This document shows positions 17,449 through 27,155 of a DNA stretch of 64,000 bases, one piece after another (position 1 is the stretch's first letter; every line of letters begins with the position of its first letter). Origin of the DNA: Vibrio tapetis subsp. tapetis (GTDB lineage: Bacteria > Pseudomonadota > Gammaproteobacteria > Enterobacterales > Vibrionaceae); contig NZ_LT960612.1 in NCBI RefSeq assembly GCF_900233005.1, positions 806,001-870,000 of the forward strand, in the 5' to 3' direction. Position numbers and translations under genes: made by a program. The notes under the pieces were generated by a model that saw only the letters and a program-made list of their open reading frames with translations, had not been told where the DNA came from and made no database searches.

Positions 17449-17733
17449 TGTATATCGTCCTATGTCCCTCAGCCGTGAAATAACTATAAATGCAATTCCT
17501 AATGTAAGAGTGTTAAACAAGATTGATATGGAAGGAAAAGTATTAGTTAAGTTGTAGTTTTGGCATGTTGCTTTAAGTAATATCGTTTTAATTCATCAAG
17601 GTATGCTGGTTTGGTCCGAATAGTATGGTAAGTATCAATTTAGAGACATCAACTGAGGTTAATATGTATTTGATTGTTTTATTTCTTATTTTAAATGGCA
17701 ATGAAATACTACATATTTATTTAGAGGCTTATC

Positions 17734-18456
17734 ATGATTGAAAATATTTCAACTAAGAATCATATAAAAAAGACGGTTGTATTTATTGGAAAGGTTAATA
17801 TTCATTCACAACTAATTCGTAGAGAATTAGAAAGAACTAATAAATTTATTATAAAACAGATAAATATAGATGAATTTAGTAAAGACAATATCATTAGCAC
17901 AGCGTCAGTAGTATTGATGAGTTATGATTGCAGTAATGAACTTTCCCATAACGAGTTATTTCCCTCGAGCTCATTAACTAGCAATTTAGTTGTGTACGAC
18001 ATACCGCTAGAGTTGAAAAATCGTTATCTTGCTTCTTGGTATAGTTTAAAAGGCGTTTTATATGAAAATGCCTCGCTTGACCACCTCACTCGTTGTGTTG
18101 AAGCTGTTGCCGTTGGGGATTTTTGGCTGCCACGTCATCTTATGGCCCGAATGCTTGATAAAATGAGACCTTATGCATTGTCTTCCCAAAGTGATATTGA
18201 AGATTTAACTAAGCGAGAAAAACAGATTTTTGATCGTTTAGTGTGTGGCCGATCTAACCTTCAAATTGCAAATGAGCTCTTTATCGCTGAAAGTACGGTT
18301 AAAACACACGTCTATAAATTGTATAAAAAGTTGAATGTTAGTTGTCGAAGAGACGCCGTTAAGTTGGCTCGTAAGAAGTGTCAGCCTGCTGTTGTTAAGT
18401 TCTCGAAAATGAACACGTTTAATAAACTGACGCCATTAAAAAGGGAGTGGCACTAA
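17734..18456 (+). CDS. VpsT/CsgD-like LuxR-family biofilm regulator
   Basis: 240 residues: an N-terminal receiver-like domain lacking phospho-acceptor features (about 10-140) and a C-terminal LuxR-type helix-turn-helix (about 160-220: LTKREKQIFDRLVCGRSNLQIANEL, STVKTHVYKLYKKLNV). In V. cholerae VpsT, c-di-GMP is bound through a W[F/L/M][T/S]R motif starting at W131. Here residues 131-134 are WLPR, the same place and a near match. It is divergent from the pilus operon and is its likely activator; both points are inference from position and family. The coding sequence is AT-rich at its start. Confidence 0.82.
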   Translation: MIENISTKNHIKKTVVFIGKVNIHSQLIRRELERTNKFIIKQINIDEFSKDNIISTASVVLMSYDCSNELSHNELFPSSSLTSNLVVYDIPLELKNRYLASWYSLKGVLYENASLDHLTRCVEAVAVGDFWLPRHLMARMLDKMRPYALSSQSDIEDLTKREKQIFDRLVCGRSNLQIANELFIAESTVKTHVYKLYKKLNVSCRRDAVKLARKKCQPAVVKFSKMNTFNKLTPLKREWH

Positions 18457-18569
18457 AATGATGCAAGTGAAACGTTAATATTCGCTCAGCCTCATATCTG
18501 TATGGCTTATGTAATGTGTATTTGGTATAACTGTATGTAATTATTTGTATTTTCTCGTTAGGAAATGGG

Positions 18570-21385
18570 ATGTCATACCAAATACATACTCATTTTGGAC
18601 ATCATCAAACTTTATCTAAAACGGCTGTCGTGGCGAGTTTTGCTGCGTTACTTTCTGCTTGTAGCAGCACATCTAGTACGTCTAATCAGTTTATCCCAGA
18701 CACCAAATGGCACTCTAGTCAGCTCGAAAATGGGTTGGGCTATCACTTGTATGAGAAAAAAGGTGAGCCTATCGAGTTGCGTTTCATTGTTCGTGCTGGT
18801 GCGTTGAATGAATCGGAAAATCAGTATGGTTACGCTCATTTTCTAGAGCATATGGCTTTTAATGGTACCCAGCATTACCAAGGCAACGACATTGTTGCTG
18901 AGTTTGAAAAAGCGGGAATGAGCTTTGGTGCTGACTTAAACGCATTTACATCCCATGAAGTGACGTCTTATACACTATCTCTTCCTGACCAAACCAGTTT
19001 AGCGATGGCCTTAGAGTGGCTTCGAGATGTTGGCGACGGCATTAGCTTTGATTCTGCTGAAGTAGAAAAAGAAAAAGGGGTGGTATTAGGCGAGATTAGA
19101 AGTTACGAGCGTAATGAAAGATCTGTATTTGATCAGGCATTTGATGTTGCATTAGGTGATTCAGTCTACGCGACATACGATGTTTTGGGGACTAAAGAGA
19201 GCATTTCAAATATCGATATAGATCAGCTGAAGCGTTTTATCAAGCTTGGTATGTGCCTAACAATGCTGAGCTTGTGGTTGTGGGTGATTTTGATAAAAAA
19301 GCCTTAGTCAAAGCGATCAGTGATGAATTCGGATCTTGGGAAAAGCGTGACCTAACGGCAATTTCACCGCCCGCTGAGGTTAAAGTTTGGGATAACGAAG
19401 CGCTGCTGCTAGATGCACCTGAAGGATCATCGTCTGGGTTCGGGCTTTTTAGTCACTTGCGTACATTAGGCGATTCAGACAAGTTAAGCCAGCAAGAAGA
19501 CCTCTATATTGATTTAGTGAATGGGTTGCTTTCCAATCGCTTGAAGAACAGAGCGTTTGAAGAAAACAAGTTGTTGCTTGATATCGGTGCCCAGTCATTT
19601 GTTACGTATGATCAACAGTATAGTGTGATTTATGCCGACTATGATGAGCAAGAGCGATTGACGATGCTTGAGTTTATGGCCAAAGAGCTGACGAGTATTC
19701 GTGATTATGGCTTTGTAGAAAGTGAGCTGTACACGGTTATGTCTCAGTTTAATAGTGAGCATGCCAATATCGATTTGGATGAAACCAACACAAGCTCTAG
19801 CAGCATTGCAAACTACAAGCAAAACACCCTGATTGATGATCGAGTTTATCAAGATATTGCAGATTATCGTGACAACTTAAGAGCATTTATCGATAAGGTG
19901 ACCCTTAGCGACGTGAATAAGCGAGTGAACCGACTACTAAGTGCAGAGTTAAAACACATTTACTCTGCGAGCTTAGCCGATGATATGAGCGAAGCTGAAC
20001 AAGGGCGTAGATTGCGCTCGTATCATCTTCCAATGCTCGCCATGTTGGAACAGCCAGGTCAGAAAACGTATATTAGTAGCGTCCCGAATGAACTGATTAC
20101 TCCCACTTCGCATGGCAAGGTTGTTGAGCAAAAAACGCTGAGTGAGAATATGCATTTTTGGCAACTGGATAACGGGATGAAAGTTTGGCTTAAACGTGTA
20201 CCTGAAGCTGAGAAAGAACTGTATTTGTCTTACGCTGCCAGAGGGGGAATCAAAAGTGTCGATGCCAAATTAAACCCGGCAGTCGAACTGGCATTGGATT
20301 CGTTTATGCGCAGTGGCCTTGGTAAATTTAATGCAGTTGAAGCAGACCGCTTCTTAACTGAAAATGGCATTACGCTGTACCCTATACTTGCTTCCAGTGC
20401 GCAAGGTTTTAGTATGACTTCTCACAAGGAGTCTCTTGATAACGCATTTTCCGCGTTGTATACCGCGGCCACTTCGATGCAGGTTCAAGCGAATCAGCTT
20501 GAGTTGGTTAAAAAGAATGTCGTTAACAACCGCATACAGGGGCTTAAATCGTCTTCAGGCCAGTTAACGAAAGCAGCGCGTGAAGTCTTGTACCAACCAA
20601 ATAGCTACTATCAATTCCCTTCTGTTGAGCAGATTAAAGCGGTGACAGTGGAAGAAGTTCAAAGCCTTTATGATGGGCTGTTCCGTCAAAAGTACGGCTT
20701 TGATGTTGTTATCGTTGCTGACATGTCGGCATCTGAAGTCGAACCTTACCTGACGCGTTATCTAGCAAATATTCAGTATGATGAAAAAACAGATATGGGG
20801 TCGCAAACCGCAAAATTGAAGGAGGATCGCCAAGACCTTCGATTAGATATTTCTAAGGAAAACAGCGTTGCGTTTAATCTGTTCTACTCAAGTTATTATA
20901 AGACTAATTCAACACGAGAACTCATTCAGCTTGATTTGATCTACTATCTGCTTGAGACCCGTTATCGAAACGAGCTTCGAGAAGAAAGGGGGCTAGATTA
21001 CACACCGGCGGTGATCCTTTCCGTCGAAGATAAAGCCGATATTGCTTCTGTTGTGATCAGTTTAAATTTGGATACAGCGGATGTAGAGAAAGCCCGTAAG
21101 GCGTTGAATGACATTCACAAAGAGCTGGCAAGTGGCTTTACTCAGTTAGAGTTGGATACCGCTAAAAAGCAAGTAAGCCATTCGCTTTCAGTGCAAAAAG
21201 ACAATCCATTTGCGCAACTTTCCTGGCACCAACGAGCCGTGCTGTATGGCTATGACTTTGAAATATTTAGCCGTGCACCCGCAATACTCAATACGATCTC
21301 CGTCGATGATGTGAACAAAACGCTCAATGCGTTAATGGGGCAGGATACAGCAACCTTTGTGGCTGAAATGTGGCCGAAGCCTTAG
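18570..21385 (+). pseudogene. M16 (pitrilysin/insulinase-type) metalloprotease lipoprotein, broken by a 1-bp frameshift
   Basis: The N-terminal part carries a lipoprotein signal (ALLSAC) and the zinc site HFLEH at residues 90-94. The rest (two M16 half-domains, catalytically silent C-terminal half) continues in another frame from about 19240. Adding one T to the TTTT run at 19235-19238 restores KRFYQAWYVPNNAELVVVGD, the conserved family sequence, and gives a 938-residue protein, normal for this family. So either one T is lost by mutation or the base is a sequencing error. If real, only a 230-residue amino fragment is made. Both fragments otherwise look well conserved, suggesting the lesion is very recent. 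Confidence 0.85.
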
Positions 21386-21544
21386 TGAGGCGATGTCTCA
21401 TTTTAGAGAGGTATAACAACAAAATATTAACAATAAGATGTGAGCAACTTGACACATTGCTGTTGGTGGCTTTTCTTTAATACTTGTTTGATATTTTTAT
21501 CAAGCAGCGTGTAGTTAGACATTCATGTAGAAGGAGCATACAAA

Positions 21545-22057
21545 GTGAAGCTAATTTCAATATCAGTATTAATGGCAGGTTCGGCTTTGATGTTTGGTTG
21601 CCAATCGACGGCACCAATGTCAGAAGATGAAAAAATGGTTACCTCGAAGTTGTGCTCGGTGGGTGATATGTCGGGCGTCTCTGCAAACCAAGATATGTTT
21701 GAAAAGGCAGTCATGGATTGTGGTGGATATGACATCTTTACCGAGGACATGCTAGTTGGGAGCACATTGACGTTTTCTTTCAACAATGGCAAGAGCACTC
21801 GCATAATGAAGGCTGCTGAAGATGGAACAGCATCTTATGATAAGCCGGAAAAAGGAACTTCAGAAACGATTCAGTGGAAGCTGGATGACAGAGGAAACTT
21901 GTCTTTGATGTTTGAAGACGGTTATCTGTGGCACTGGGTTCTACAAGCGGAAGCGGGGAATTACTGGGCTATTAAGAGCTATGGTATCGGGGCCAAAGCG
22001 GAAGAGCGTGACATCATGAGCATGGTGGTGACGGTTACGCCTCCTGTGGAAATATAA
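21545..22057 (+). CDS. Small lipoprotein, function unknown
   Basis: 170 residues from a GTG with AAGGAG at a good distance (21532-21537). The lipobox is LMFGC (Cys at about 19), so it should be membrane-anchored. The mature part has two further Cys residues (KLCSVGD, VMDCGGYD) and a beta-rich second half (TIQWKLDDRGNLSLMFEDGYLWHW) that looks like a lipocalin-like or META-like small barrel, but I cannot assign a family. It follows the M16 gene by 160 bp and has its own start signals. A bidirectional terminator follows. Confidence 0.7.
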   Translation: MKLISISVLMAGSALMFGCQSTAPMSEDEKMVTSKLCSVGDMSGVSANQDMFEKAVMDCGGYDIFTEDMLVGSTLTFSFNNGKSTRIMKAAEDGTASYDKPEKGTSETIQWKLDDRGNLSLMFEDGYLWHWVLQAEAGNYWAIKSYGIGAKAEERDIMSMVVTVTPPVEI

Positions 22058-22074
22058 CCTACTCGTGATTCAAT

Positions 22075-22113
22075 AAAAAACCACTCAGTCATTTCTTACT
22101 GAGTGGTTTTTTT
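22075..22113. terminator. Bidirectional terminator between the lipoprotein gene and batD
   Basis: Perfect 9-bp stem (22081-22089 with 22098-22106), preceded by six A and followed by seven T, so it can work for both convergent transcripts. Confidence 0.9.
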
Positions 22114-22153
22114 ATTTACGGCCTGAAAAGCTCTTGTTGGATTTTCGTATTAT

Positions 22154-23806
22154 TTACAATTTAGCCAGTGAGGTATTAATCACTTGGTTACCGTGAGGAG
22201 ACAAGTGCTTGAACATGGACTTCAGCGCTTTCTTATCAACGGACATGCTTTCGTGTTCAGGCCTTGAGCTATATAGGCTTGCGAGAAACTCATCCACTAG
22301 TGTTTGTAGGTTTTTACGCTCTTCACTCGACGGTGAATAGAGGGTCATCCATTTTTGGTAATCGCGATTGAACGCTATTCCGTCGTTATCGTCCAGAGCG
22401 CGGTTGATAGACGTCAGCAGCGATGAATTGGTGTCTAACTTGATGACTGTCGGTACGGATAGGTTGTTTGATGGGCTGCGTTTTTCTTTCAGCCAAAGTG
22501 CAACAAACACTAACCAAAGTAATGCAAAAAGGCCACTTGCATATGGCCAGATCCCAGCATCAACCACCGTGATGGTTTGGGTGGGGATATCCGATGCAAT
22601 AGTGGGAGCCAAATTGTCTGATTCTGTGCTGGCTTTTACGGTCCAATTTGCGCCGTTTATCTTAGCAAATTGAGCCTTGTTGGAGTCACTATGCCACCAG
22701 TTCACACCGACGCTCGGGAGGGCGTATTCTCCGGCCTGTTTGGCGATTAAAACCTGCTTTAATGTCATGGTGGTGAGGCCATTTTCATCCGTTTGATAGG
22801 TTGCGGGCTCTTGATATAAACGAATGTTATTCGAGTATTCCACCACCAAGTTTGGCAATTGTTGCGCAGATAAGTTAGCGGCCTTAAGGACTAAGGTACG
22901 GCTAATGGGTGTGCCGACTTCAGAAGAGAAGCTATCGCCGTTGATTTGTGCTCCATCCGCGTCTTGCCAAAGCTGTTGTAGTGACAGTTGTGTGGTGGGT
23001 AACCAAGTCCCTTGGTAATCACTTGGCTTGTCTTTGATGTTGAGAATGACGGGCTGAGCACTGGTATTTAATTGGATAAGACGAGTGCGGCCACGGTTAT
23101 CAGCCTCTACTAGTGAGCCTGTTAAAGTCGAAGGGGTTAAGGTGATGGTTCCTGATTGATTGGCACTGACATTAAAAGATTGTTCGACGACGGTTGCTTG
23201 AATGCCACTGATAACGGTTTGATACTGATTGGCTTCCGCAACGGGAGTGATGGTTAGGCCGTCGCCAGTTGGGGCTTCAATATTCGTATTTTGCAATCGG
23301 CGCGGGTCTGCTTTTAGAATCAACTTAGTGTGGAGCAGTGTTGTTTCTCCGATATACAGTGTGTGTTTGTCTACGGTCGCTTGCATCTTCACCACGTCGG
23401 CTTGTGTGGTTGCTTCGCTATCCATAGACACTTGTACGTCTATTGCCTTTGTCTTGGCTCCGTTTATGTCAAAGCTCGGGATAGTTAACACGCCTAATCG
23501 ACTGGCCGCGAGCGCTATTTTCCACTCGCTGCGCAGTGATGTTCGTCCGTTGACGCTATTTTGATAAGAACCAAAGCTTGGCCGGCCTATGTAAAAATCT
23601 GGTTCTAGCGCCGAGAAGTCGACCTCGTTGCCTTTTGCCCGTGTATCTACACTGATGGTCAGTTGAAATACTTCGTCTTTGTTGACTTTGTTAGTACTCA
23701 CACTCGCGGTGGCGACTGGAGCGGCGTAACTTTGCACACTACCCAATGACGCAAAACATGCGATCAATAATAAGGGCCATGTTTTGAAAATAGAGACTTT
23801 TACCAT
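22154..23806 (-). CDS. batD: BatD-like oxygen-tolerance membrane protein
   Basis: 550 residues. A signal peptide (ending SYA) is followed by a large periplasmic part with repeated Ig-like beta domains (about 30-400: ATASVSTNKVNKDEVFQLTISVD, VKMQATVDKHTLYIGETTLLHTKL), a membrane helix near 415-435 (FALLWLVFVALWLKEK) and a short cytoplasmic tail. This is the BatD (PF13584) layout. It is the last gene of the BAT operon and overlaps batB/C by 7 bp. Bat proteins are linked to stress or oxygen tolerance and to MoxR chaperone action; the exact client is not known. Confidence 0.85.
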   Translation of the reverse strand: MVKVSIFKTWPLLLIACFASLGSVQSYAAPVATASVSTNKVNKDEVFQLTISVDTRAKGNEVDFSALEPDFYIGRPSFGSYQNSVNGRTSLRSEWKIALAASRLGVLTIPSFDINGAKTKAIDVQVSMDSEATTQADVVKMQATVDKHTLYIGETTLLHTKLILKADPRRLQNTNIEAPTGDGLTITPVAEANQYQTVISGIQATVVEQSFNVSANQSGTITLTPSTLTGSLVEADNRGRTRLIQLNTSAQPVILNIKDKPSDYQGTWLPTTQLSLQQLWQDADGAQINGDSFSSEVGTPISRTLVLKAANLSAQQLPNLVVEYSNNIRLYQEPATYQTDENGLTTMTLKQVLIAKQAGEYALPSVGVNWWHSDSNKAQFAKINGANWTVKASTESDNLAPTIASDIPTQTITVVDAGIWPYASGLFALLWLVFVALWLKEKRSPSNNLSVPTVIKLDTNSSLLTSINRALDDNDGIAFNRDYQKWMTLYSPSSEERKNLQTLVDEFLASLYSSRPEHESMSVDKKALKSMFKHLSPHGNQVINTSLAKL

Positions 23807-25716
23807 GATTTCTTCACTTTGTTAGGTGATTCTTTTTGCTGCGCTTGCAGAAGCATTTGCGCTTTTAATAAGAAGCTCGGATCGCCCTGGCTTTGGATCT
23901 GTTCCAATTTGCGCAAGTTCGGATCTACGTGTTGTGTGTTGTCTGAATCTTGCGCCATTGACGCTGTTTTAGCGTGAGCATTGTCATTTTCAACACCATC
24001 TGTATCTGACGCTGGTTCTGTTTTGCTTTCTTGTTGCGACGTTTGATTCGCTTCATCTGAAGTCGGCTGTTCTTGACGCTGCTCGTTTTGAGCTTGCTCC
24101 TCTGGAGACGGTTGCCCTTGAGATTGAGCTTCTTCGGGTTGGCTTTGTTGTTCTGGTTTCCCTTGCTCTGATTGGGTTTTATCCGATGCGCTTTGATCTG
24201 AATTTTTTTCACCAGAAGAAGGTTCGCCATCAGACGACGGATTCGAATTAGACGGATCATTGCCCTTTTTGTCTGGGCTATTCTGATCGTTTTTTTGTTG
24301 GTCATCCGGTTGTTGATTGTTGCTGCCATCTTTTTGCTGCTGCTCTTTTTGTTGTTGCTGTTTTTGTTGCTCAAGAGCGTGTTCTACGATGGCCAGATTT
24401 TTCTTAATATCATCGGCGTCAGGTGACTCTTTCAATAAGGATTGATAGGCTGATTTGGCGTCCTCCAACTGCCCATTTTGCGCTAAGGCGTTGGCGAGAT
24501 TGTACTTGGCGTTGGCCGTGTCGATCCCTTGTAGGCTATCAATGGCCTGCTGATATTCCCCAGCTTGATAGTGCGCCACACCTTGCCATTCTTTACTCGA
24601 AAATTGACTTGCCGCTTGTTGGTAATCTTGCTGTTGAAAAGACTCGTAGCCTTGTTGATTGGCGTTTTGTAAAGGCGCAGATATTGATGCAGCCAAAGCA
24701 GGTTGACTTGGCGTGAGTGGCAGAACAAGCAGAGCCAATGAAAATAACCATCCTTTACGAAATAAGCCAAGCAAGGGCAGCAGTACAAACGGAAGCAACC
24801 AGAAGCCATTATTAATACGGCTACTGAGTTGTTTTCCGTTCGCCTCTGAACTGTTGATCTCTGAACTTGAGGTCAGGCTGAAGTTCGCAATGGCATCGAC
24901 GTCTTGGTTATCTTGTCTTAACGCGCTGAATACCCCTTCGGTGCTGCGCGCCAAGCTTTGCAGACCAGAAAGATTAGTGGTTGCCATAACAGTGACACCG
25001 CTGTTGTCTTTTAACAGTGTGCCGTCAGGTTGAGTGATAGGAGATCCTTGCTGCGTGCCAACAGCAAGAACTGAAATACGCCACGGTTGGCCCGACAAGT
25101 GATTGTTCAACGCTGTTAGCTGGTCGGTATCGATATCATCGGCCAACACAATCACGTCACCTTGCTGGTGCCCAGCTTCTTTCATCAGTTGAATAGCTTG
25201 CTCTATACCGGCTGGTAAGTTACCACCTTGAAATGGCATGATCTCCGGTGATAAGTTTTGTACTAAATCCGCTAAAGTTTGACTGTCGGTGGTCAATGGG
25301 CTGAGTGTATAGGCATCTCCGGCAAACGCGACTAAACCAGTTGTGCCTTCTTTCCATTTAGGAAGAAGATCCAATGCCTTGTATTTGAGCTGCGTTAGAC
25401 GATTAGGCTTGATGTCCGTTGCGTATAAACTGCGAGACATATCCAACACCAATACACGAGCACTTTGCAGTTGAAACGCAGGGCGCTCTTGTTGCTGCCA
25501 GCTTGGCCCTGCTAAAGCGATACATCCGAAGATCCAGCTGAACAACAGGAGCTTAGGTAAATGAGATGCACGGCTTTGTTCTAAGCCGAGCCCAGTTGCG
25601 ATATGAGCTGCGATGAGTCCCTGTTTTGAACGGCTTCGAATGAGCCAAAATGCCAATACAATGGCTGGTAACATGGCGAGCAACCATAATGGCGTGATGA
25701 ACATGAAATCAACCAT
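23800..25716 (-). CDS. batB: BatB/BatC fusion: von Willebrand A domain plus TPR and low-complexity tail
   Basis: 638 residues. It has an N-terminal membrane helix (PLWLLAMLPAIVLAFWLI), a VWA domain (about 85-270) with MIDAS motif DMSRS, a second membrane segment (about 310-345), TPR repeats (about 380-460: AKYNLANALAQNGQLEDAKSAY) and a Gln/Ser/Glu/Pro-rich disordered tail of some 140 residues. VWA-TPR fusions of this sort combine BatB and BatC. It sits between batA (8-bp overlap) and batD. The tail's repetitive codons make long shadow frames, which are not genes. Confidence 0.87.
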   Translation of the reverse strand: MVDFMFITPLWLLAMLPAIVLAFWLIRSRSKQGLIAAHIATGLGLEQSRASHLPKLLLFSWIFGCIALAGPSWQQQERPAFQLQSARVLVLDMSRSLYATDIKPNRLTQLKYKALDLLPKWKEGTTGLVAFAGDAYTLSPLTTDSQTLADLVQNLSPEIMPFQGGNLPAGIEQAIQLMKEAGHQQGDVIVLADDIDTDQLTALNNHLSGQPWRISVLAVGTQQGSPITQPDGTLLKDNSGVTVMATTNLSGLQSLARSTEGVFSALRQDNQDVDAIANFSLTSSSEINSSEANGKQLSSRINNGFWLLPFVLLPLLGLFRKGWLFSLALLVLPLTPSQPALAASISAPLQNANQQGYESFQQQDYQQAASQFSSKEWQGVAHYQAGEYQQAIDSLQGIDTANAKYNLANALAQNGQLEDAKSAYQSLLKESPDADDIKKNLAIVEHALEQQKQQQQKEQQQKDGSNNQQPDDQQKNDQNSPDKKGNDPSNSNPSSDGEPSSGEKNSDQSASDKTQSEQGKPEQQSQPEEAQSQGQPSPEEQAQNEQRQEQPTSDEANQTSQQESKTEPASDTDGVENDNAHAKTASMAQDSDNTQHVDPNLRKLEQIQSQGDPSFLLKAQMLLQAQQKESPNKVKKSW

Positions 25717-26671
25717 GATGCCTCCTTAATACGGCAACAAACATGGATAAAAATAGCGCAATGGCAAGTGGGAGGGTGAACCATTCTGATTGTGGTCGCC
25801 AAGTTTGACTGACCGAAGTGATAGGTTCTAGTTTGTTAATTTCATCGTATATATTGGCCAAATCTTTGCTGTCTCGAGCTCTAAAGTATTGGCCTCCTGT
25901 TATTTGGGCTATCTCGGTTAACATTTTTTCATCCAGGTCTTGGGCGGTGTTAACGGTACGCTCAAAAAAGAAGTCCTTCACTACCATTTCGCCCGCACCC
26001 ACACCAATGGTGTAGATGGTCGCGCCATATTGTTTGGCTATTTTGGTTGCTTCAATAGGGTCGATGATACCAGCGGTGTTGCTGCCATCACTGAGTAATA
26101 CCATGACACGTTGTGGTGCTTCACTATCGATGAACGTTTTAGTGGCAAGGCCTATGCCTTCTCCGATTGCAGTTTTAGTGCCGATCAACTTTAGTACGGT
26201 TCTATTTAACTGGGCTTTGACGGTGCTCTTATCTAGTGTCAGTGGCGTTTGCAGATAGGCATGATCAGCAAACAAGACCAAGCCTAGCCTGTCTCCGCTT
26301 CGTTTATCAATGAAGTCACCAACGACTTGTTTCACTGCCGTTAGGCGATCGATAAAGTCGTTGCCTTGCTTCATGTCCTCTTGGCTCATGGAGTAGGATA
26401 AATCTACCACTAGCATCATATCTCGATGTTTTGGATGAAACTCGACGGGTTCACCAAGCCATACTGGGCGAGCCAATGCAGTTACCGCCATCATCCAAGT
26501 AATGACGGCCAGTAATTTTAGCAATTTGGAGAGGCTGGGGGTTTGCGCGTCTTCCGTTGGCACAAACGGGAGCTTGATTGCTTCTTGGTTAGGCGCTGGT
26601 GGAGCAAAGAAATAAATTAGGGACGGTAAAGGCAGTAAGAAAAATGCCCACCACCAAGCGAAACTAAGCAT
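25709..26671 (-). CDS. batA: BatA-like von Willebrand A domain membrane protein
   Basis: 320 residues from the ATG at 26671, chosen because AAGGAG lies just upstream and the N-terminal membrane helix (WWWAFFLLPLPSLIYFF) begins directly after it. The order is a second helix, a VWA domain (about 85-285) with complete MIDAS DLSYSMS, TPLTLD and LLSDGSNTAG, and a C-terminal helix. BatA is the inner-membrane partner of BatB in Bat complexes. It overlaps the preceding DUF4381 gene by 8 bp and batB/C by 8 bp, so the operon is translationally coupled. Confidence 0.88.
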   Translation of the reverse strand: MLSFAWWWAFFLLPLPSLIYFFAPPAPNQEAIKLPFVPTEDAQTPSLSKLLKLLAVITWMMAVTALARPVWLGEPVEFHPKHRDMMLVVDLSYSMSQEDMKQGNDFIDRLTAVKQVVGDFIDKRSGDRLGLVLFADHAYLQTPLTLDKSTVKAQLNRTVLKLIGTKTAIGEGIGLATKTFIDSEAPQRVMVLLSDGSNTAGIIDPIEATKIAKQYGATIYTIGVGAGEMVVKDFFFERTVNTAQDLDEKMLTEIAQITGGQYFRARDSKDLANIYDEINKLEPITSVSQTWRPQSEWFTLPLAIALFLSMFVAVLRRHHG

Positions 26672-27155
26672 GAGTTGCTCCTTGATTCTGGCGAGGTTTT
26701 GGTGGCAGGGCTTGTACAATCCATTGTTTAGCATCTGCAATTAATGCGGGGTCTTCCTCTCCTGATTGATATAGCGCGGTGTCCCAGCGAGCCTGTTTGG
26801 TAACAAAAGTTGGTTGGTTTAACTGTTGGTCAAGAAATTGATACCAACTCTTCCCTGTTAAGGAGGCAATGTGTTGACGAGGAAAGTAGCTCATGGCGGC
26901 TTGGCGCATCAGGTTATGTGCCTCCATGACGCTGGTTGATGATGAAAATTGGCGAAGTGCTTGAGTTTTAGCTCGGAGCTTTTGCTCGCGACGATAAAGT
27001 GCATAAATAAGGGCGAAAACCAGGCCGACTGTCGTAAAGATGAGCAGCCACCATCCCCATGCGAGCGGCCAGGCGCTCGGTTCTAACGGTAACCGTAAAG
27101 ATTCAAGAGGAAGAGGAGGTGTTTCCATATTCGGTTGGGGGTTGTTAACGGCCAT
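26664..27155 (-). CDS. DUF4381 membrane protein of the BAT operon
   Basis: 163 residues with one N-terminal membrane helix (WWLLIFTTVGLVFALIYALYRR, about 32-54) after a proline-rich leader and a cytoplasmic helical domain (RQAAMSYFPRQHIASLTGKSWYQFLDQQ). This matches DUF4381, a standing member of gamma-proteobacterial BAT operons between the DUF58 and BatA genes. It overlaps both neighbours by 8-11 bp. No enzymatic motif is visible; a scaffold role is likely. Confidence 0.85.
   Translation of the reverse strand: MAVNNPQPNMETPPLPLESLRLPLEPSAWPLAWGWWLLIFTTVGLVFALIYALYRREQKLRAKTQALRQFSSSTSVMEAHNLMRQAAMSYFPRQHIASLTGKSWYQFLDQQLNQPTFVTKQARWDTALYQSGEEDPALIADAKQWIVQALPPKPRQNQGATHA

Noticed and set aside
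17555..17585. TTTTGGCATGTTGCTTT as a sigma-54 promoter for the VpsT-like gene
   Set aside because: GG and GC are only six bases apart; sigma-54 needs ten.
23925..24374. 149-codon frame on the minus strand within batB/C
   Set aside because: It is the out-of-frame shadow of the Gln/Ser-rich tail and has a biased Lys/Asn composition, with no start signals.
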